Of a stretch of 64,000 nt of DNA, positions 1 to 12,345 are shown one piece after another. A program made the position numbers and the translations under genes. Each line of letters starts with the position of its first letter. Within the stretch, counting starts at the first letter, position 1. The stretch spans positions 1-64,000 of the forward strand of contig QKWP01000771.1 of NCBI GenBank assembly GCA_003550325.1. Reading direction: 5' to 3'. Below the pieces are notes generated by a model. That model ran no database searches. It saw only the letters and a program-made list of their open reading frames with translations, and was not told the origin of the DNA. This DNA comes from Gigaspora rosea (lineage: Eukaryota > Glomeromycota > Glomeromycetes > Diversisporales > Gigasporaceae).

Positions 1-133
1 GTGTCTGTTCCTTAGAAATCCCAAGAGTTTATAATAAGAGAGGAGGATAATAAATATAAAGGTAAAGATAAAATACAATGTCTGGATCTGTCTAAAACTA
101 AGGGAAATAAGGTGGGTTTATATATCTATTGAG

Positions 134-223
134 CTAAGCGTCGCTAAGCGTCGTTAAGCGTCGCTAAGCGTCATTAAGCGTCACTAAGCATCGTTAAGCG
201 TCGCTAAGCGTCGTTAAGCGTCA
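134..223. repeat. 10-bp minisatellite (about 9 units)
   Basis: Nine near-perfect tandem units of ctaagcgtcg, with c/t and g/a variation at two positions. They lie at the 5' edge of the LINE remnant and are far richer in CG than their surroundings. No coding role is visible. Confidence 0.9.
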
Positions 224-2220
224 TTGCACATCAATTTCGCATATCACTATTACTAAATACAGTTATTACAAAATTTCCTTATTAAGCTCTAATTTTCTAA
301 CTAATTTCTACCAAAATTAAAACCTATTCTATAACAATACAAAATAGAGAAGACCTAGAGTATAAAATTCATGTGGATTGGTCTACAGATATCTGCGAGC
401 TGAAGCTTAATACAATAAAGTAGAGGCAAGCAACCTTGGCATATGCTAATGATATAGTGTAGCTAGCGAAATCCAAGAGTGAAATAATGAAAATTATTGA
501 AATATCTGAAGAATTTTTGAAATCAACGATATTAAAATAAATGGTAACAAGTCTGAACTAATTGTTATCAACTCAAGTATCAAGAAGGCCAATCTCCAAG
601 AAAAGGACGAAATACAAATGGGAGGTGCTACTGTCCAAACAAAAGAAAAAGAAAGAGCCACCAGATACCTAGGAATCTGGTTATCAGAAAGGAAAAAAAA
701 AAGAATGCTGTTCAGAGATTGCCAAAAAAGAAGTTTAGCAAGTCACAAAGGCAATTCAGAAAAAAAGAATAACGCTTGGTCAGCTAGATTATATAAACAA
801 CAGGGTTCTGATAGGACCCGAAGAACTCTGATACAACTCAGATCTGAGTTTGTATAATTTTAGCAGTATTTTAGCCAAATAGATGTATAAAATAGAGCAA
901 AATTTGAAAATTTACTATATAAAAATGCAACGTTTGATGAATTTCTATACAAAATTTTCTTTTTTAGAATCATCTAAGTTTTATCAGAGTTCTTCAGGAT
1001 CCTGTTCTGATACCAAGATTAGAATACCACCTGCAATGCCGTTTACTATCTGAAAATATGTGCACAAGATTACATTACCCAATGATAATAATGATCAAAA
1101 ACAAGGCGAACTTAGCAAAAACCCTGGCAACGTCAATTGTAATACACAAAAATTTGGTAGGCGCTAAGACCATGTAGCAGAACCAGATTGCGCACTATTT
1201 TCTAAGCTAGCAGTAAGGCTCAATGATGATAGCGCAGTAGGACACACCACATGGATCAGATTAATGCAAAGTCAACTATGTTGTAAATGCACAAAAAACA
1301 TATTAGAAGTAAACAGCACAAGACTAGAAAATTACCTTATTAGAAACAACATGTCATACAACATAGTCAAGTTGGCAAAAAGGTTCGAACTTTAAATTAG
1401 GAATATTACAAAGGCAAACATGTTTAAATTTCGCTACAAGTGACCTAGAGCTGGCAGGATTGCTAGATAAACGTAGCCTAATGAGTTTCTGTAATAAAAA
1501 GAAGCTGCACTTATATACGATAGAGTAGTTGTTAGATCCAAGCGGAAACAAGATGCTAACATAGCAGCAAGTCAAGAAAATAAGAGGACAAAAGTGTAGT
1601 GGAAAAAAGGCAATCTGGTTCGCAAAACTAGAACAAAAATTGTTAGTAGAAAATACAGAAACTAGGAAAATCAAAAAAATGTTTAAAAAGGTAAAAACAA
1701 ATAGCATGTTATATAAGACCAATTTTGGAGAGATTTTGTGCAACAAAAGAAGAAAAGAGTGGATTGTTTTTGGTATAAGAAATCCATGAAAAGAATGTGA
1801 AATTGCTAGAATCCTCAAAAAGAAGACAAACCAAAAACTACTTCTCCAGCATTGGGTAAGTGGAGAAGGCTCTGGGGAAAGTTCGCGTTCTATTAGAAAG
1901 TGTCAAGGTTGCAGATGATGCAGAAAATGGAAACTGCATCTTTCTTAAAGCATTTAAGAGCAACAAAAGAGTGGTTGACAAAAGACTTATACAGAGAAAT
2001 AAAGAGAGTGAAGAAGAACGATACGAACTAGAGTGTAACTGGCACAGCTGGTTCCGTTTGCAACAGTAAACATAAAGAAAGATGAAAAAGTGGAAGAACA
2101 ACCATCCCCAATAGTAATTGTGAAGCCAGCTAAAAAAGAGTTTATAGAAGACCAAATTGAGAGGACAGAAGTACAGAAAAGGCTAAAAGAAATTGGGTTT
2201 AGGATCAGAGATGGGAGCCA

Positions 2221-2658
2221 ATTTGAGGTATTTTCGAATGGGTCACTAAATAGTGATGGTTTAGGAATAGGAAAACAAAGTTGGTAATCGGCTGAGTCAT
2301 TAGTAGAATAGATAGTAGAGTAGAAAATATAGAATTTAGTAGTAAGTTTAATGACTAGCCTGCTTTAATGAGAGCAGAATTAGATGCGATTTGGATAGCC
2401 TTATTAGTTATGCCACAGAAAGCAAAAGTGCACATTCATACCGATAGCACAGGCACAATTAGTGCTATTAAAAAAGGAAAAAAAATAATAAGAACACGTG
2501 AAAATCTAAAGCTCAAGAACAGGTGCGTTCTGCAGGCAATTATAAGGTGTTGGAACAAGAAAAAGCTAAAGTTGCATATGTACAAGGTAAAAAGTCATAG
2601 CAGTAATGAACTAAATGAGGTAGCAGTCAAGTTGGCCAAGGAAGGTGCAAAGAACTAG
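2221..2658 (+). pseudogene. RNase H domain relic of the LINE
   Basis: The reading frame shows the RNase H order: a D/N-G-S strand, a helix with RAELDAIWIAL (catalytic Glu kept), HTDST (catalytic Asp kept) and a C-terminal KSHSSNE..V.LAKEGA block. In active LINE RNase H the first and last motifs carry Asp; here they read Asn and Val. Stop codons at about 2287-2340 separate the first strand from the rest. No independent gene start is supported. Confidence 0.75.
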
Positions 2659-3024
2659 CATGCCTTCAAAGGAACACAAAGACACTATCTGTTTATCCAT
2701 ACTGGGAAAACAATATTATTGACCAACCTCTAAGAAACTTCGTTAACACTATGATGATTGCACATTACAACACAGAATGGGCAGAGCTTAGCTCCATAGG
2801 AGAGTTAGTGGAAAAGGATACAGGTGATGCAAGTAGCAGGAGTAGATAGAGAGCATTATGAGATAACATATGCAGAAATAAAGGGACAAGATGCACAAGC
2901 GAAAAGAGAAGTAAAGCCTAGGTTTTTCAGATCAAATATGTTGCCAAACAATTCCCGACAAAGGAAATCCTCTACAGAAGAAAACCTGAAGTATATGAAA
3001 CTAGCACGTATATCAGTTGTCTAA

Positions 3025-5301
3025 CATCAGCAAAAAAAATATGTGTAAACCTCCACAAGTTTTTACACGAGTGTAAACTTGCGAAAATATTACGATTAGT
3101 TCAGAGTATTACGTAGAGGTAATAATTACGTAAGTTTACGCAATAGCAGATATATACGTAATCTTACGTATGTTATTGCCGTAATATTTCAAAAATCTCA
3201 TGATACAATGCGAAATAAAAAAAATGACCCTTTGGAGGTTGCAGGATCGCAGGAGTAATATTTTCGCATATTTTGTGATGTTTTTGCATTGTTTTGCAAC
3301 ATTTTGCAAATTTTCGCAAATTTTCAAAATTTTTTAAAAAATAAATAAATGATATACATATTCACATAATCATGCTTTTTTACAGAATTTCACAATATTT
3401 CGCATGGTTTCGCAATTTATTATAAAATTTTATTTTTTTATTTATTATTATTATATATTATATTTTACATTTATTAAATATATATATATTTTTTAAAAAG
3501 TTTCTATTAAATTTAATAAAGATAAAAGCAAGGTCTCACCTTTAACATTTAAAAAAAAAATATATATATTTTTAATTAATATTACATACTTTATTATATA
3601 TTACGTATTATTTTTACATTATTACAAATATTTTAAACTACTTTCGCACCTCGTCGCATCTAATTCTATTACTATATACAAAAACTAGCCCTATATACTT
3701 ATTTTTGCTCACTCCACAGTTAGCTATTATCTTCGCTTTTTTGTTTTCTATCATTTTTGAAAGCGTCAGAAGTCGTAGTTGGCATGTGCAAGGTTTCGAA
3801 AAGTTGTTGTTTTTCTCACAAAGTGTTGAAATAAAATAAATTAATAAAAAAATTAAAAATAAACCAAAAAAAACAAAAAACACGGAACAAAAAAAATAAA
3901 GCAAAACCTTGCAAGAACTTGCAAAAACTAGCAAGAACTTGCGAAAACTTGAGCAAATTTCTCTAAAGAAGCGTTCTTGAAAATTTAAAAATTGCTGGGG
4001 GTGTGTTCTTGAAAGTGTCAGAAGTCGTAGTTGGCATGCGCAAGGTTTCGAAAAGTTGTTGTTTTTCTTACAAAGTGTCAAAATAAAATAAATTAATAAA
4101 AAAATTTTAAAAATAAACCAAAAAAACAAAAACAAAAAGCACAAAATGAAAAATAAATGAAACGAAACCTTGCAAGAACTTGCAAAAACTTGCAACCATT
4201 TCTCTAAAGAAGCGATCTTGAAGATTTAGAAATTGCTGAGGGTGTGTTCTTGAAAGTGTCGAAAGTCGTAGTTGGTATGCGCAAGGTTTCAAAAAGTTGT
4301 TGTTTTTCTCGCAAAGTGTCAAAATAAAATAAATTAATAAAAAAATTTTAAAAATAAACCAAAAAAACAAAAACAAAAAGCACGAAATGAAAAAATAAAT
4401 GAAACAAAACCTTGCAAAAATTTGCAAAAACTTGCAACCATTTCTCTAAAAAGCATTCTTGAAGATTTAGAAATTGCTAGTATATGTTCTTGAAAGTGTC
4501 GAAAGTCATAGTGGTATGCGCAATATTTCGAAAGTTGTTTGTTTTTTTCACAAAGTGCCGAATAAAATAAATTAATAAAAAAATTTAAATAAACCAAAAA
4601 AACAAAAACAAAAACCATGAAACGAAAAAATAAATGAAGCGAAACCTTGCAAGAACTTGCAAAAACTTGCAAAAACTTGTGAACGCTTGTGAAAACTTGC
4701 GCCATTTCTCTAAAGAAGTGTTCTTTAAAATTTAAAAATTGCTGTAGTGCATTCTTAAAAGTGTTGAAAGTTGTAGTTGGCATGCGCAAGGTTTCGAAAA
4801 GTTGGTTGTTTTTCTTGTAAAGTGCCAAACAAAAAATGCAAAAACAAAAAAGTGAAAATAGAAGGTCTAATTATAAACAAAAGATCTAATCTAATCTTGT
4901 AGTACAGAATTTGAACTTCATCAAACTATTTCGAACTATTTCGAAAAATTGGTCCAATGCACGATCCAGGTTACAGATCTATTGATCCAGCTTGTTTTCT
5001 GGTCCTAAAATATTTCGAAAGGGTTCAAATATTTATGTAAGAAATTTAGTGTAAATTTACGATTTCTTACAGTTCATAAAAAAATTGTAAAAAATTTAGC
5101 GTAAACTTTCGCAAGTTTTTACAATATATAAGAAAATCGTAAACTTACATAAAAGGTTTAGTGTAAAACTATACAAGTTTTACAGTGCATAAGAAAATCA
5201 TAAGACTTACATAGTATTACACTAAATTTTACGTAAGTTTACGATTTTCTTATATACCGTAAAAACTTGCGCAAGTTTACGCATATATATTTTTGCTGAT
5301 G
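3025..5301. mobile_element. CATCAGC-family TIR element, copy 1
   Basis: The ends are inverted copies of CATCAGCAAAAA followed by AT-rich subterminal DNA with gtaaac/gtttac motifs. The flanking dinucleotide AA is the same on both sides. The element interrupts the LINE frame. No transposase frame is visible. The interior holds five tandem units (3750-4830) and blocks closely matching a second copy at 59434-61242 in the same order: an actactttcgcac block, the repeat units, and a gatctaatct/ccaggttaca block. Long antisense reading frames here only reflect the tandem repeat. It is probably a non-autonomous DNA transposon; the superfamily is unknown. Confidence 0.75.
3750..4830. repeat. Tandem array, 5 units of about 240-265 bp
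   Basis: The block gtcgtagttggcatgcgcaa recurs at about 3771, 4023, 4264, 4504 and 4769, each followed by a Lys/Phe-codon-rich aaataaaataaattaataaa stretch and a cttgcaagaacttgc stretch. Only one clear unit (about 60718) and one degenerate unit (about 60430) exist in the sister element, so the array has expanded in this copy. Confidence 0.85.
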
Positions 5302-5379
5302 AAGAAAAGAAGAGACACAAGACCATTTAGCATCCTGCGAAGTTTACAAAATTCTGTGGAAAAGAACAAGAAGAGAGAC

Positions 5380-6041
5380 CTATCCCTTAGTTTGTACTAC
5401 TTCACAGGCAAATTTGCCTGTAAAATTACTATAAATATACCTCTGATCTATTTTTTTAATCATTTAAAATATTTAAATAAAATTTGGTATTATAATATTT
5501 AATAACAAGGATTATATTTTTGAATTATTTAAATTTATATTATAAGACAAAAAGTTAATATTGCTTATAAGCTAAAAATATTAAATTTTAAAGAAATTTT
5601 TTAACCAAAAAAATATTTTACAATATCTTGATGAATTCTTTAAATATTGGTTTTAAAATTATAGTTTCTAATGCAATATTGTAGTTTATATAAAGGATGA
5701 CAACTTTCATTATTTGACTTTATATGATTTACTTGTAAAAATTAAGACTTGTATTAGAAGTGAAAATTTTTTTTATAGACGGGAACATAAAAATTTGAGA
5801 AAACCTAAAGAAAAAATTCTATAGTAAAAGTTCCAAAACAAAAACTTTAAACTTTTATTACACCAAAGTTTTTTAATAATTTTAAAAAAATTTTATAATA
5901 AAGTTGATAAAACAGAACTAATATTATAATTTTTACTTAGAAAATATATAGCTAAAATTAATATTTAAAGTTTTATTTAAAAAATTTAAAATTTTAAAAT
6001 TTTCGCAGGCAAATATGCCTGCATAACAAGGCAAGGGATAG
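5380..6041. mobile_element. TIR element with palindromic CAGGCAAATTTGCCTG ends
   Basis: Each end carries a near-palindrome (CAGGCAAATTTGCCTG at about 5406, CAGGCAAATATGCCTG at about 6006) followed inward by TAAAATT/CGAAAATT in inverted orientation. Outside these, CTATCCCTT and AAGGGATAG extend the inverted repeat. The interior is about 550 bp of AT-rich DNA without a usable frame. TSDs are unclear (TA inside the inverted repeat is possible). It interrupts the LINE relic. Confidence 0.55.
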
Positions 6042-6706
6042 TATGGTACTAACAAAGTTGAAGAAAAAGGAGGACCTTAAAACAGTAGACGTTTTAAACT
6101 TTCTTTTTCTTTAGCAGATAAACTATCATATTTTACGAAACAATATGGGAAGAAGTCCTATTTGGAAGCACCGATGAAGAAAAAATCAAGTCAAGCCACG
6201 TTAATTAGAGGGTATATTCCGAAGGAAGTTGATGAAAGAATCGAACAAGTTATCTGTAGAAAGCTGAAAAAGAAAAAACAAATTCTTTACCTTTTAGTAT
6301 GTAGTTTCTGAAAAGTATTTTATAAATGAATTTGGTGTTTTAGATGCAAAGTCTTCAACGAATAGAAAAAGGTAAATGGGATCTTGCTAAAACAAAAGAA
6401 GGGAAAGCAAAACAAGAAAAGTAGGAAACCAGAAAAAAGGAAAAGAGAGAAAACACGTACAGAAGAAGATAAAGAGAACAGGCAGCTAGATAAAGGAGAA
6501 AGTGATCAGAAAGAAAAAGAAAAGGAAAAGAAAAGAAAGATTTCAAGCATTGTGAAAGAAACAATAAGGAACTATATCTCTAGCTTTAGTAAACCAGCTT
6601 GGTCATCTCTCGTCAAACTGGTATACAAGAAGAATAAAGCACTAATAGCTAATCGGTTCTGACAAGGCTAACAGCCTCCACTTGTTGACGTTTAAATAAC
6701 TCTTAG

Positions 6707-7357
6707 CAGGGCCAGTGATTTTCTGCATTGCACGGAATGCCGCAGAAATCACGGAATAGGGTCACAAATACAGAAAGTATCACAGATACCGCGGAATTAT
6801 CGCAGAAAGTGGGGTAATGAGGAGGTAATAATAAAAAAATTTTTTTAAAATACAATTTATACATATGTACGCGTACGTATATACGTATTTTACCTGTTAT
6901 CTAATATTAACCTAAAAAGTCAGGTAATGGAATTCACAAGTGTAAGGCTAAAGTAAATAAAAAATGCCTTGTAAAAATAATTCAGGTTTCGTTATCTTTG
7001 TATACTTGTTACTATCATCTTGTCAATTGTATATTTAGTTCTTGGATAATGTAAATTTATATAAATTATCTTTGAATTCTATGATAAAGTTGTTATACGC
7101 ACATAATGAATAAAAAAAGTAAATTTTCAAAGATTACGATTCATACTAGGGTTGAGGAAAATCCTGGTGAATAATAAAATAATATAGCAGAATTGATAAA
7201 GTTACCACGGAAATCGTGCAGAATTTACAAAATTGACTCACAGAATTGATAAAGTTATCACGGAAATTTTGCAGAATTTACAAAATTGACTTGCAGAATA
7301 TATAAATTAGCACGGACGGAATTGACCCAATAGCGCCGCAGAAAATCACTGGCCCTG
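6707..7357. mobile_element. hAT-type MITE (651 bp) with perfect 8-bp TSD
   Basis: The TIRs are 20-bp perfect inverted copies of CAGGGCCAGTGATTTTCTGC at 6707-6726 and 7338-7357. The 8-bp target duplication actcttag sits at 6699-6706 and 7358-7365. An 8-bp TSD and a CAGGG start are hallmarks of the hAT superfamily. The interior has short cacggaa/gcagaatt subterminal repeats and no transposase, so it is non-autonomous. It sits in the 3' part of the LINE. Confidence 0.93.
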
Positions 7358-7556
7358 ACTCTTAGTAAGCTGAGGACTTTAAAAAGAGGGAAACAGCTGT
7401 CAGGCAGGTCGCATCTGGGCTTCGTTGAAGTTGAGTGAGTCTTTATTAGATATAGGAAAGTTAAAGTATATAGTAATATAGAAATAAACTTAGTGCATGT
7501 ACATGTAATTCTTGTTAATAAAGGCAGGGCTGCTAGTTAAAAAAAAAAAAAAAACA

Positions 7557-9111
7557 AAAAAAATTAATAAAATTATATATTACTATTATTCTATAAATTT
7601 ACTAATTGTTCTAATTTTTTGCTCTAAATAAACATGTTCAGCACAAAAACATGCATTTTTTCCATTTTTTCAATATACTGTATTTTATTTTTTATAAATT
7701 TTAAGACCAAAATGCTTAATTTGAATAGAACACTGAACATCTCTAGCCAATTTCAATCTAATTTGCTAAAAATGATAAAACTATATTTACTTAAATAACT
7801 TTTGATTCAGTGATCAGAATTGAATAAACTTTTTTTTAATATATTTGTCTCACTAAGAGCTTTATTTTTAAAAAAAGTTTATTCAAATTGGACTACTGGA
7901 TACCAAGATAATTGCAAAAACTGTTTTTTTTTTTTTGCTTCTCAAATTTTAGAAATTTTTGTTAAAACATATAAAGTATGACCCCTATACTAGATATCCA
8001 GGATCCTATTTGAATTTTTGATGAAAATTTTCACAATTAAGCATCCTTTCTTTAAATTTTTTAAAAAAATAAGGTTTTGGTTCTGAACAAGTTTACTTAG
8101 TGCAAGAAATTATAATCAATTAGTAAAATTTCTAATTTTAAAACAAAATATTATGATTCTCTAAATTTTACTAATTGATTCTTACCTCTCACTCTCATAT
8201 ATGTGTATTCAAACTTAGACTAGTTTGCAGACTTCGGACTAGACCCAAATCGAAACTTATGATTGAATCTGAAGTTTGAAATTAGGAAAATTTAAAATTT
8301 GAGTATGGTCTAAACCCCGGATCGGACTCGGACCTAGAGCACTAGTTCTGACCTTTTTTTTTTGGTGCTATTAAAGCCTAATATATTGGTTTTTCAAAAC
8401 TATAAAATAGACTTTAGATTAAGAAAAAAACCTACAAAACAAATTTAATATATTTTTTTCATTTGTTTGTAGTATTTTATAAACATTTATTAAATAATTG
8501 AACAACTTGTACAGGTGACAAAACCAATCATTACTAATGTTAATTATCTGTTACATGACTTAAAAAAATTTTTAGGGCTAAACTCATAATGACTGGACTC
8601 GTGTTAACTCATGTAGAAGAGCACTCGAATATGCTCGAATCATATGATCAAATTATTTTTTTTGAATTTTATTCAAGTTTTTCAAGTCATAAAAATAAAC
8701 AAAAATTAATTTTTAATTATTGTATATATATTTCAAAATCAAATATAAAAACAAATATTCCCAAATTAAAGTTACAAAGCAGGTATATAGCATATTAATT
8801 ATTCGTTAACTGGAAAAACATTATATCTAATAAATCTATATTATCTTCAACAATAACATTTCACTCAACAATTCCGGATCAAAGTTTGTGCGTTAATTAT
8901 GTACAGTCAATTCTTTCTATAATGGATTGTTGGTTCTGGAATAAAAAAAAAAGTTCATTATATTTTCTTAAGAAACCATAGTTTGTTTTATACCAATCCA
9001 TTATGAAATTGTAAATTTTTGAGTTCAGAGGTCGTTATAGAGAAGTTCGTTAAATCCAGATTTGCTGTAATTATTACAAACTTTATTAATATGCAGATTA
9101 TTAATCATTAT
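7557..9111. other. AT-rich non-coding stretch with foldback
   Basis: About 7595-7660 and 8085-8150 form an imperfect inverted repeat (tttactaatt, ctaaataaac, tgttcag), suggesting an old TIR element of about 560 bp. The rest shows no gene. A short frame at 8589-8798 has low-complexity content and no recognisable domain. Confidence 0.4.
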
Positions 9112-9330
9112 TGTCGTGGCTGAAGCTGAAATTAGGGATCTCGATTTAAAAATATAAACCCTACCAAAAACCCACTTATACTCTTTATTATTAAAACTAA
9201 CCTTAAATCCTAACCTAACTTTATTAAAAAAAAAAAAGAATAAGAAAATGCACCCCAAAAATTTTTGAAAATTTTTATTTAAAATAATTAAAATTTCCAG
9301 CTTCAGCCGTTCTCAGTATTAGCCATGACA
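9112..9330. mobile_element. TGTCGCGGCTGAAGC MITE, copy 1
   Basis: This 219-bp element starts with TGTCGTGGCTGAAGCTG and ends with the inverted complement of TGTCATGGCTaat...CGGCTGAAGCTGG, a double-unit TIR also seen in the copy at 9828. The interior carries tcctaacctaacttta and ataaaccctaccaaaa, shared in inverted orientation with copies 2 and 3. A 77-codon antisense frame here is a shadow of the element. Confidence 0.8.
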
Positions 9331-9827
9331 TTAATTAATTAATTAATCATGAATTTCTTGTAAAAGACCGGGGTACTTTAAGCAGTGCTGTACCTGAAAT
9401 TCTAAACCCATTCAAATCGTTAAAGAATCTCGAAATAACTTAAAGTTGATTTAGCGTATATTCAATTTTAAAATTAAAAAAAGTTTAAATTCAATTTAAA
9501 TAGAAATATATCGCAAAGCTATTTATTATATATTTTAATGATTTATTCTAACTATACTAATTACTACAAGCGTGATTATTGGAATGACAGCTACTTTCGC
9601 GAGACAAATTTGTTTTTTTTTTTTTACATTTACAGTGACATTGTTTTATTACCTATTTCTGACACTAACTTCGTTTGTAAAGCTTCTCGCACACTTATAA
9701 CTTTTGAAGGAATATAATTCAATTCGGGTTAGTGGTGATTGAGCTCGTCAACTCGTGACCTTAGTGATTCGAATTTATCATTCTTCAAAATGAAATTTTA
9801 ACTCGCAAGTTAATTATCGTGTAATAA

Positions 9828-10058
9828 TTTCGTGGCTGAAAGTTGGAAATGGATGAAGCTAGAAAATTTAATTATTTTAATATGAAATTTTCAAATTCTT
9901 GGGGTGCATTTTCTTAGCTTTTTTTTTAATACTGTAGTTAGGTTAGAATTTAGAGTTAATTTTGATAATAAAAAAGTATAAATGAATTTTGGTAGGGTTT
10001 ATATTTTTAAATCGAGATCTCTTTCCAGCTTCAGCCATTTCCAGCTTCAGCCGCGACA
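9828..10058. mobile_element. TGTCGCGGCTGAAGC MITE, copy 2 (inverted)
   Basis: This 231-bp element is in the opposite orientation to the copy at 9112. Both ends carry two tandem TIR units (about 37 bp: TGTCGCGGCTGAAGCTGG, then TGGCTGAAGCTGG). The interior gttaggttag and ggtagggttta motifs match the other copies. The flanks aataat/attaat are only an approximate duplication. Confidence 0.8.
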
Positions 10059-11853
10059 ATTAATACTGTGTGAAAAGGGAGGGTACTATACAGTGTGGGT
10101 TGATAATATAATAATATAACACAATCATTGATTCGGGTTTTAAACATAAAAGCATCTCGTATTAATTAATACCAGGGTATTGTTCAAAAATGTTAGTATC
10201 TACGATTGAATAATATCCCAATACTATTTAAAGGGGATACTTTTTCCGAGGGAGTACTGTATGCAGCGTCGTAGGGAAGTTTATTTAGATATGTTTTAAG
10301 TGGAAACAAAGTTTAAGTGGATTCGGAATTTATATATAAAACATCCATTTTGGGGTTGATTTTATCATATGTACAGCTTAACCCTAGCCTTACTATAACT
10401 AGGAAATTCCGAATCCACTTAAATTCCATTCCTACCTACAACATATATAATATTATTTACTTCTATATAATATCATTATATAAATAATTTTAAAAATAAT
10501 TATGTAATAACAAATTGGATTCTAATAGGAAATGTTACAAAAATATATATTTTTAATTAGGCAGCTAGTGTTTTCTTAGTTAAGATTTTGAGTTATGCGT
10601 GGTTTTGTTTTGATATTTGCATTAATTTTATTAATTTTTTATGAGATATTTCAAGATCAGGTTACACGCAAAAAATAGTTTACAACTCAAAATTTTACCT
10701 ATGAAATCGCCTTCTGCGCATTAATTAAAAAAAATTTTCCATGCGAAATTTCGTTATTAAATGAACTTTTTGAATTTTTGGAACTTGATCTTTATTTAAA
10801 TCCCTTAAATTTACCAATTTGCCAAGAGGAAACCGTTTTTCTTTTTCTTGGCAGACATTTAATACAGTAATACGTATTACGTAGCAAATCACAAACTCTG
10901 ATCTTGTAAATTTAAGGGATTTGAATTAACCGACCCTAGTTCTGTATAAGATCTACGTACTTCCTTATTCATAATAACGATAAAAGTCATTTGATGTCTA
11001 TATCGTTATTGATGATTTTGCACCATATCAATAATTGAAGGGGGGGGGGCCACTTTTGTATAAGATTGCAACTAATAATAGTTTAAAACCCTTTGTTATT
11101 TATAACTTGATACATGGTTTCTTACCATATTAAATTCCTGGTAATACCAAAAAAAGCAAAATCATAAAACCATTTAATCGTAACAGTATGACCGAATTAT
11201 ACAATACATGTATTCGAACATGAAATTTGCCATACCATATTAAATGTAATAATTCGTATATATCACAATAAAGGCACCACTGGAAAAATGTAATTTCATC
11301 AAAGAAACCCTTGTGAAATCGGCACAAATAATTTTTCCAAATTTATATAAATTCAAAATAATTCATATACGAGTCATATAGTAGTCATATTGTAGTCAAT
11401 ACGTATTAATTTTTTTTTTTTTTTACTAATTATGGGAATTTGTACTGTTACAAAAGTATATGGTACCATTGTTTTACTATTGTTTTACTCAGGAGACTAC
11501 AACGTAGCATGTACGAACGTACATAACGCATGTACGTGATGTAGGTTAAGAATATTCTTGACGTTAAGTCTATCTATGGTTAGATAATAAACTTGCGGTA
11601 CAACTTGATGTTACATGTGTACAAAATTGTAGTTATTTATATCAATGTCACATAGGCTTTTATAACTTGCATTAAATACCAACTTCATCGAGTTTAATTT
11701 ATTTTTTTTTTTTCAATAATAATGATATTAATATTTCCGAATTAGAAAACGAAGAAAATATAATAGTAAAAAAATAATAATTCAAAATTCTTTAATATTA
11801 CTTAGAAACGTATCCATTTGTATTACAAAAAAAAAGGAAAACAAAGAAGACAA
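10059..11853. other. Non-coding stretch with two hairpin repeats
   Basis: Two short foldbacks are visible: taagtggattcggaattt at 10315 with its complement at 10404, and aaatcccttaaatttac at about 10798 with its complement at about 10908. A G-run (11041-11049) lies between. No gene is seen; short frames are low-complexity. The last 200 bp should contain the promoter of the following gene but I see no defining motif. Confidence 0.5.
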
Positions 11854-12345
11854 ATGGATCGAAAACTTTTTTTATTTCTAATTTTCCTGTTATTAACTAT
11901 ATGGTTACCATCAGTAATTTCTCAAGACGATACAACTACCACAACTACTACATCCGATGATTCATCTGACTCATCTACCTCTACCACCACCACCACCACC
12001 ACTACCACTACCACTACCACCACCGCCACCACATCCGGTACATCCGGCTCGTCAAATAATACAACGGACTCCACTACAAGGACTAAGTGGTGGTCTCGTT
12101 CTACTACTACAACTACAACTAGTATCACTCCTACTCCAACTGCCAGTATAGGATTTACTTTTACGCCTCCTCCGATAACGTTTACAGGTCAGACCAGTAG
12201 TAGTAGTAACGCATCACCAACTACAAGCCAGGATCCTTATCAACCATTCTTACCTCAAAGTGGAGGAAATATTATGAGTAGTTGGTTTAAAGATGTTGAA
12301 TTATGGATTAGTATAGGGTCTTTGGTTATTATGTGGCTGTTATAG
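11854..12345 (+). CDS. Ser/Thr-rich secreted protein, likely GPI-anchored
   Basis: The predicted protein is 163 aa. I start it at MDRKLFLFL (11854) because this puts a clean signal peptide (about 20 hydrophobic residues ending VIS-Q) at the N-terminus; an upstream start at 11818 would add 12 Lys/Arg-rich residues. After cleavage comes an acidic and Thr-rich domain with a run of 14 Thr, then Ser/Thr/Pro-rich sequence suited to O-mannosylation. The C-terminus has a small-residue patch (SGGN) and a hydrophobic tail (LWISIGSLVIMWLL) with nothing after it, the layout of a GPI-attachment signal. It is probably a cell-surface or wall mannoprotein-like protein. No enzymatic domain is visible. Single exon. 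Confidence 0.7.
   Translation: MDRKLFLFLIFLLLTIWLPSVISQDDTTTTTTTSDDSSDSSTSTTTTTTTTTTTTTTATTSGTSGSSNNTTDSTTRTKWWSRSTTTTTTSITPTPTASIGFTFTPPPITFTGQTSSSSNASPTTSQDPYQPFLPQSGGNIMSSWFKDVELWISIGSLVIMWLL
11930..12050. repeat. ACC/ACT trinucleotide-rich tract in coding sequence
   Basis: Nearly uninterrupted acc/act/aca codons (Thr) form a microsatellite-like tract that encodes the poly-Thr segment. Long antisense poly-Val and out-of-frame poly-Pro frames are shadows of it. Copy number is likely to vary between strains. Confidence 0.85.

Larger units (their letters stand above)
1..7556 (+). mobile_element. Degenerate LINE (non-LTR retrotransposon) with nested insertions
   Basis: This is the 3' part of a non-LTR retrotransposon, cut by the window start. 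Around 440-460 the frame reads AYANDIV, a decayed YADD reverse-transcriptase motif. At 618-857 it reads RYLGIWLSERKK, the post-palm motif of LINE reverse transcriptases. At 2221-2658 there is an RNase H domain: FSNGS (the first catalytic Asp is now Asn), RAELDAIWIAL, HTDSTGTI and KSHSSNELNEVAVKLAKEGA (the last Asp is now Val). A run of A at about 7541-7556 fits the 3' tail. Many stops break the frame. Nested elements occupy 3025-5301, 5380-6041 and 6707-7357. Lys-rich coding relics continue between them (5302-5379, 6042-6706, 7366-7540). The element is dead. Confidence 0.75.

Noticed and set aside
3638..4828. Three long overlapping Phe-rich antisense frames (106-185 codons)
   Set aside because: They follow the 240-bp tandem repeat, change frame between units and contain only low-complexity Phe/Leu/Lys sequence. 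They are repeat shadows, not genes.
11922..12151. Poly-Val antisense and poly-Pro out-of-frame frames
   Set aside because: Both are shadows of the Thr-codon tract in the secreted-protein gene.
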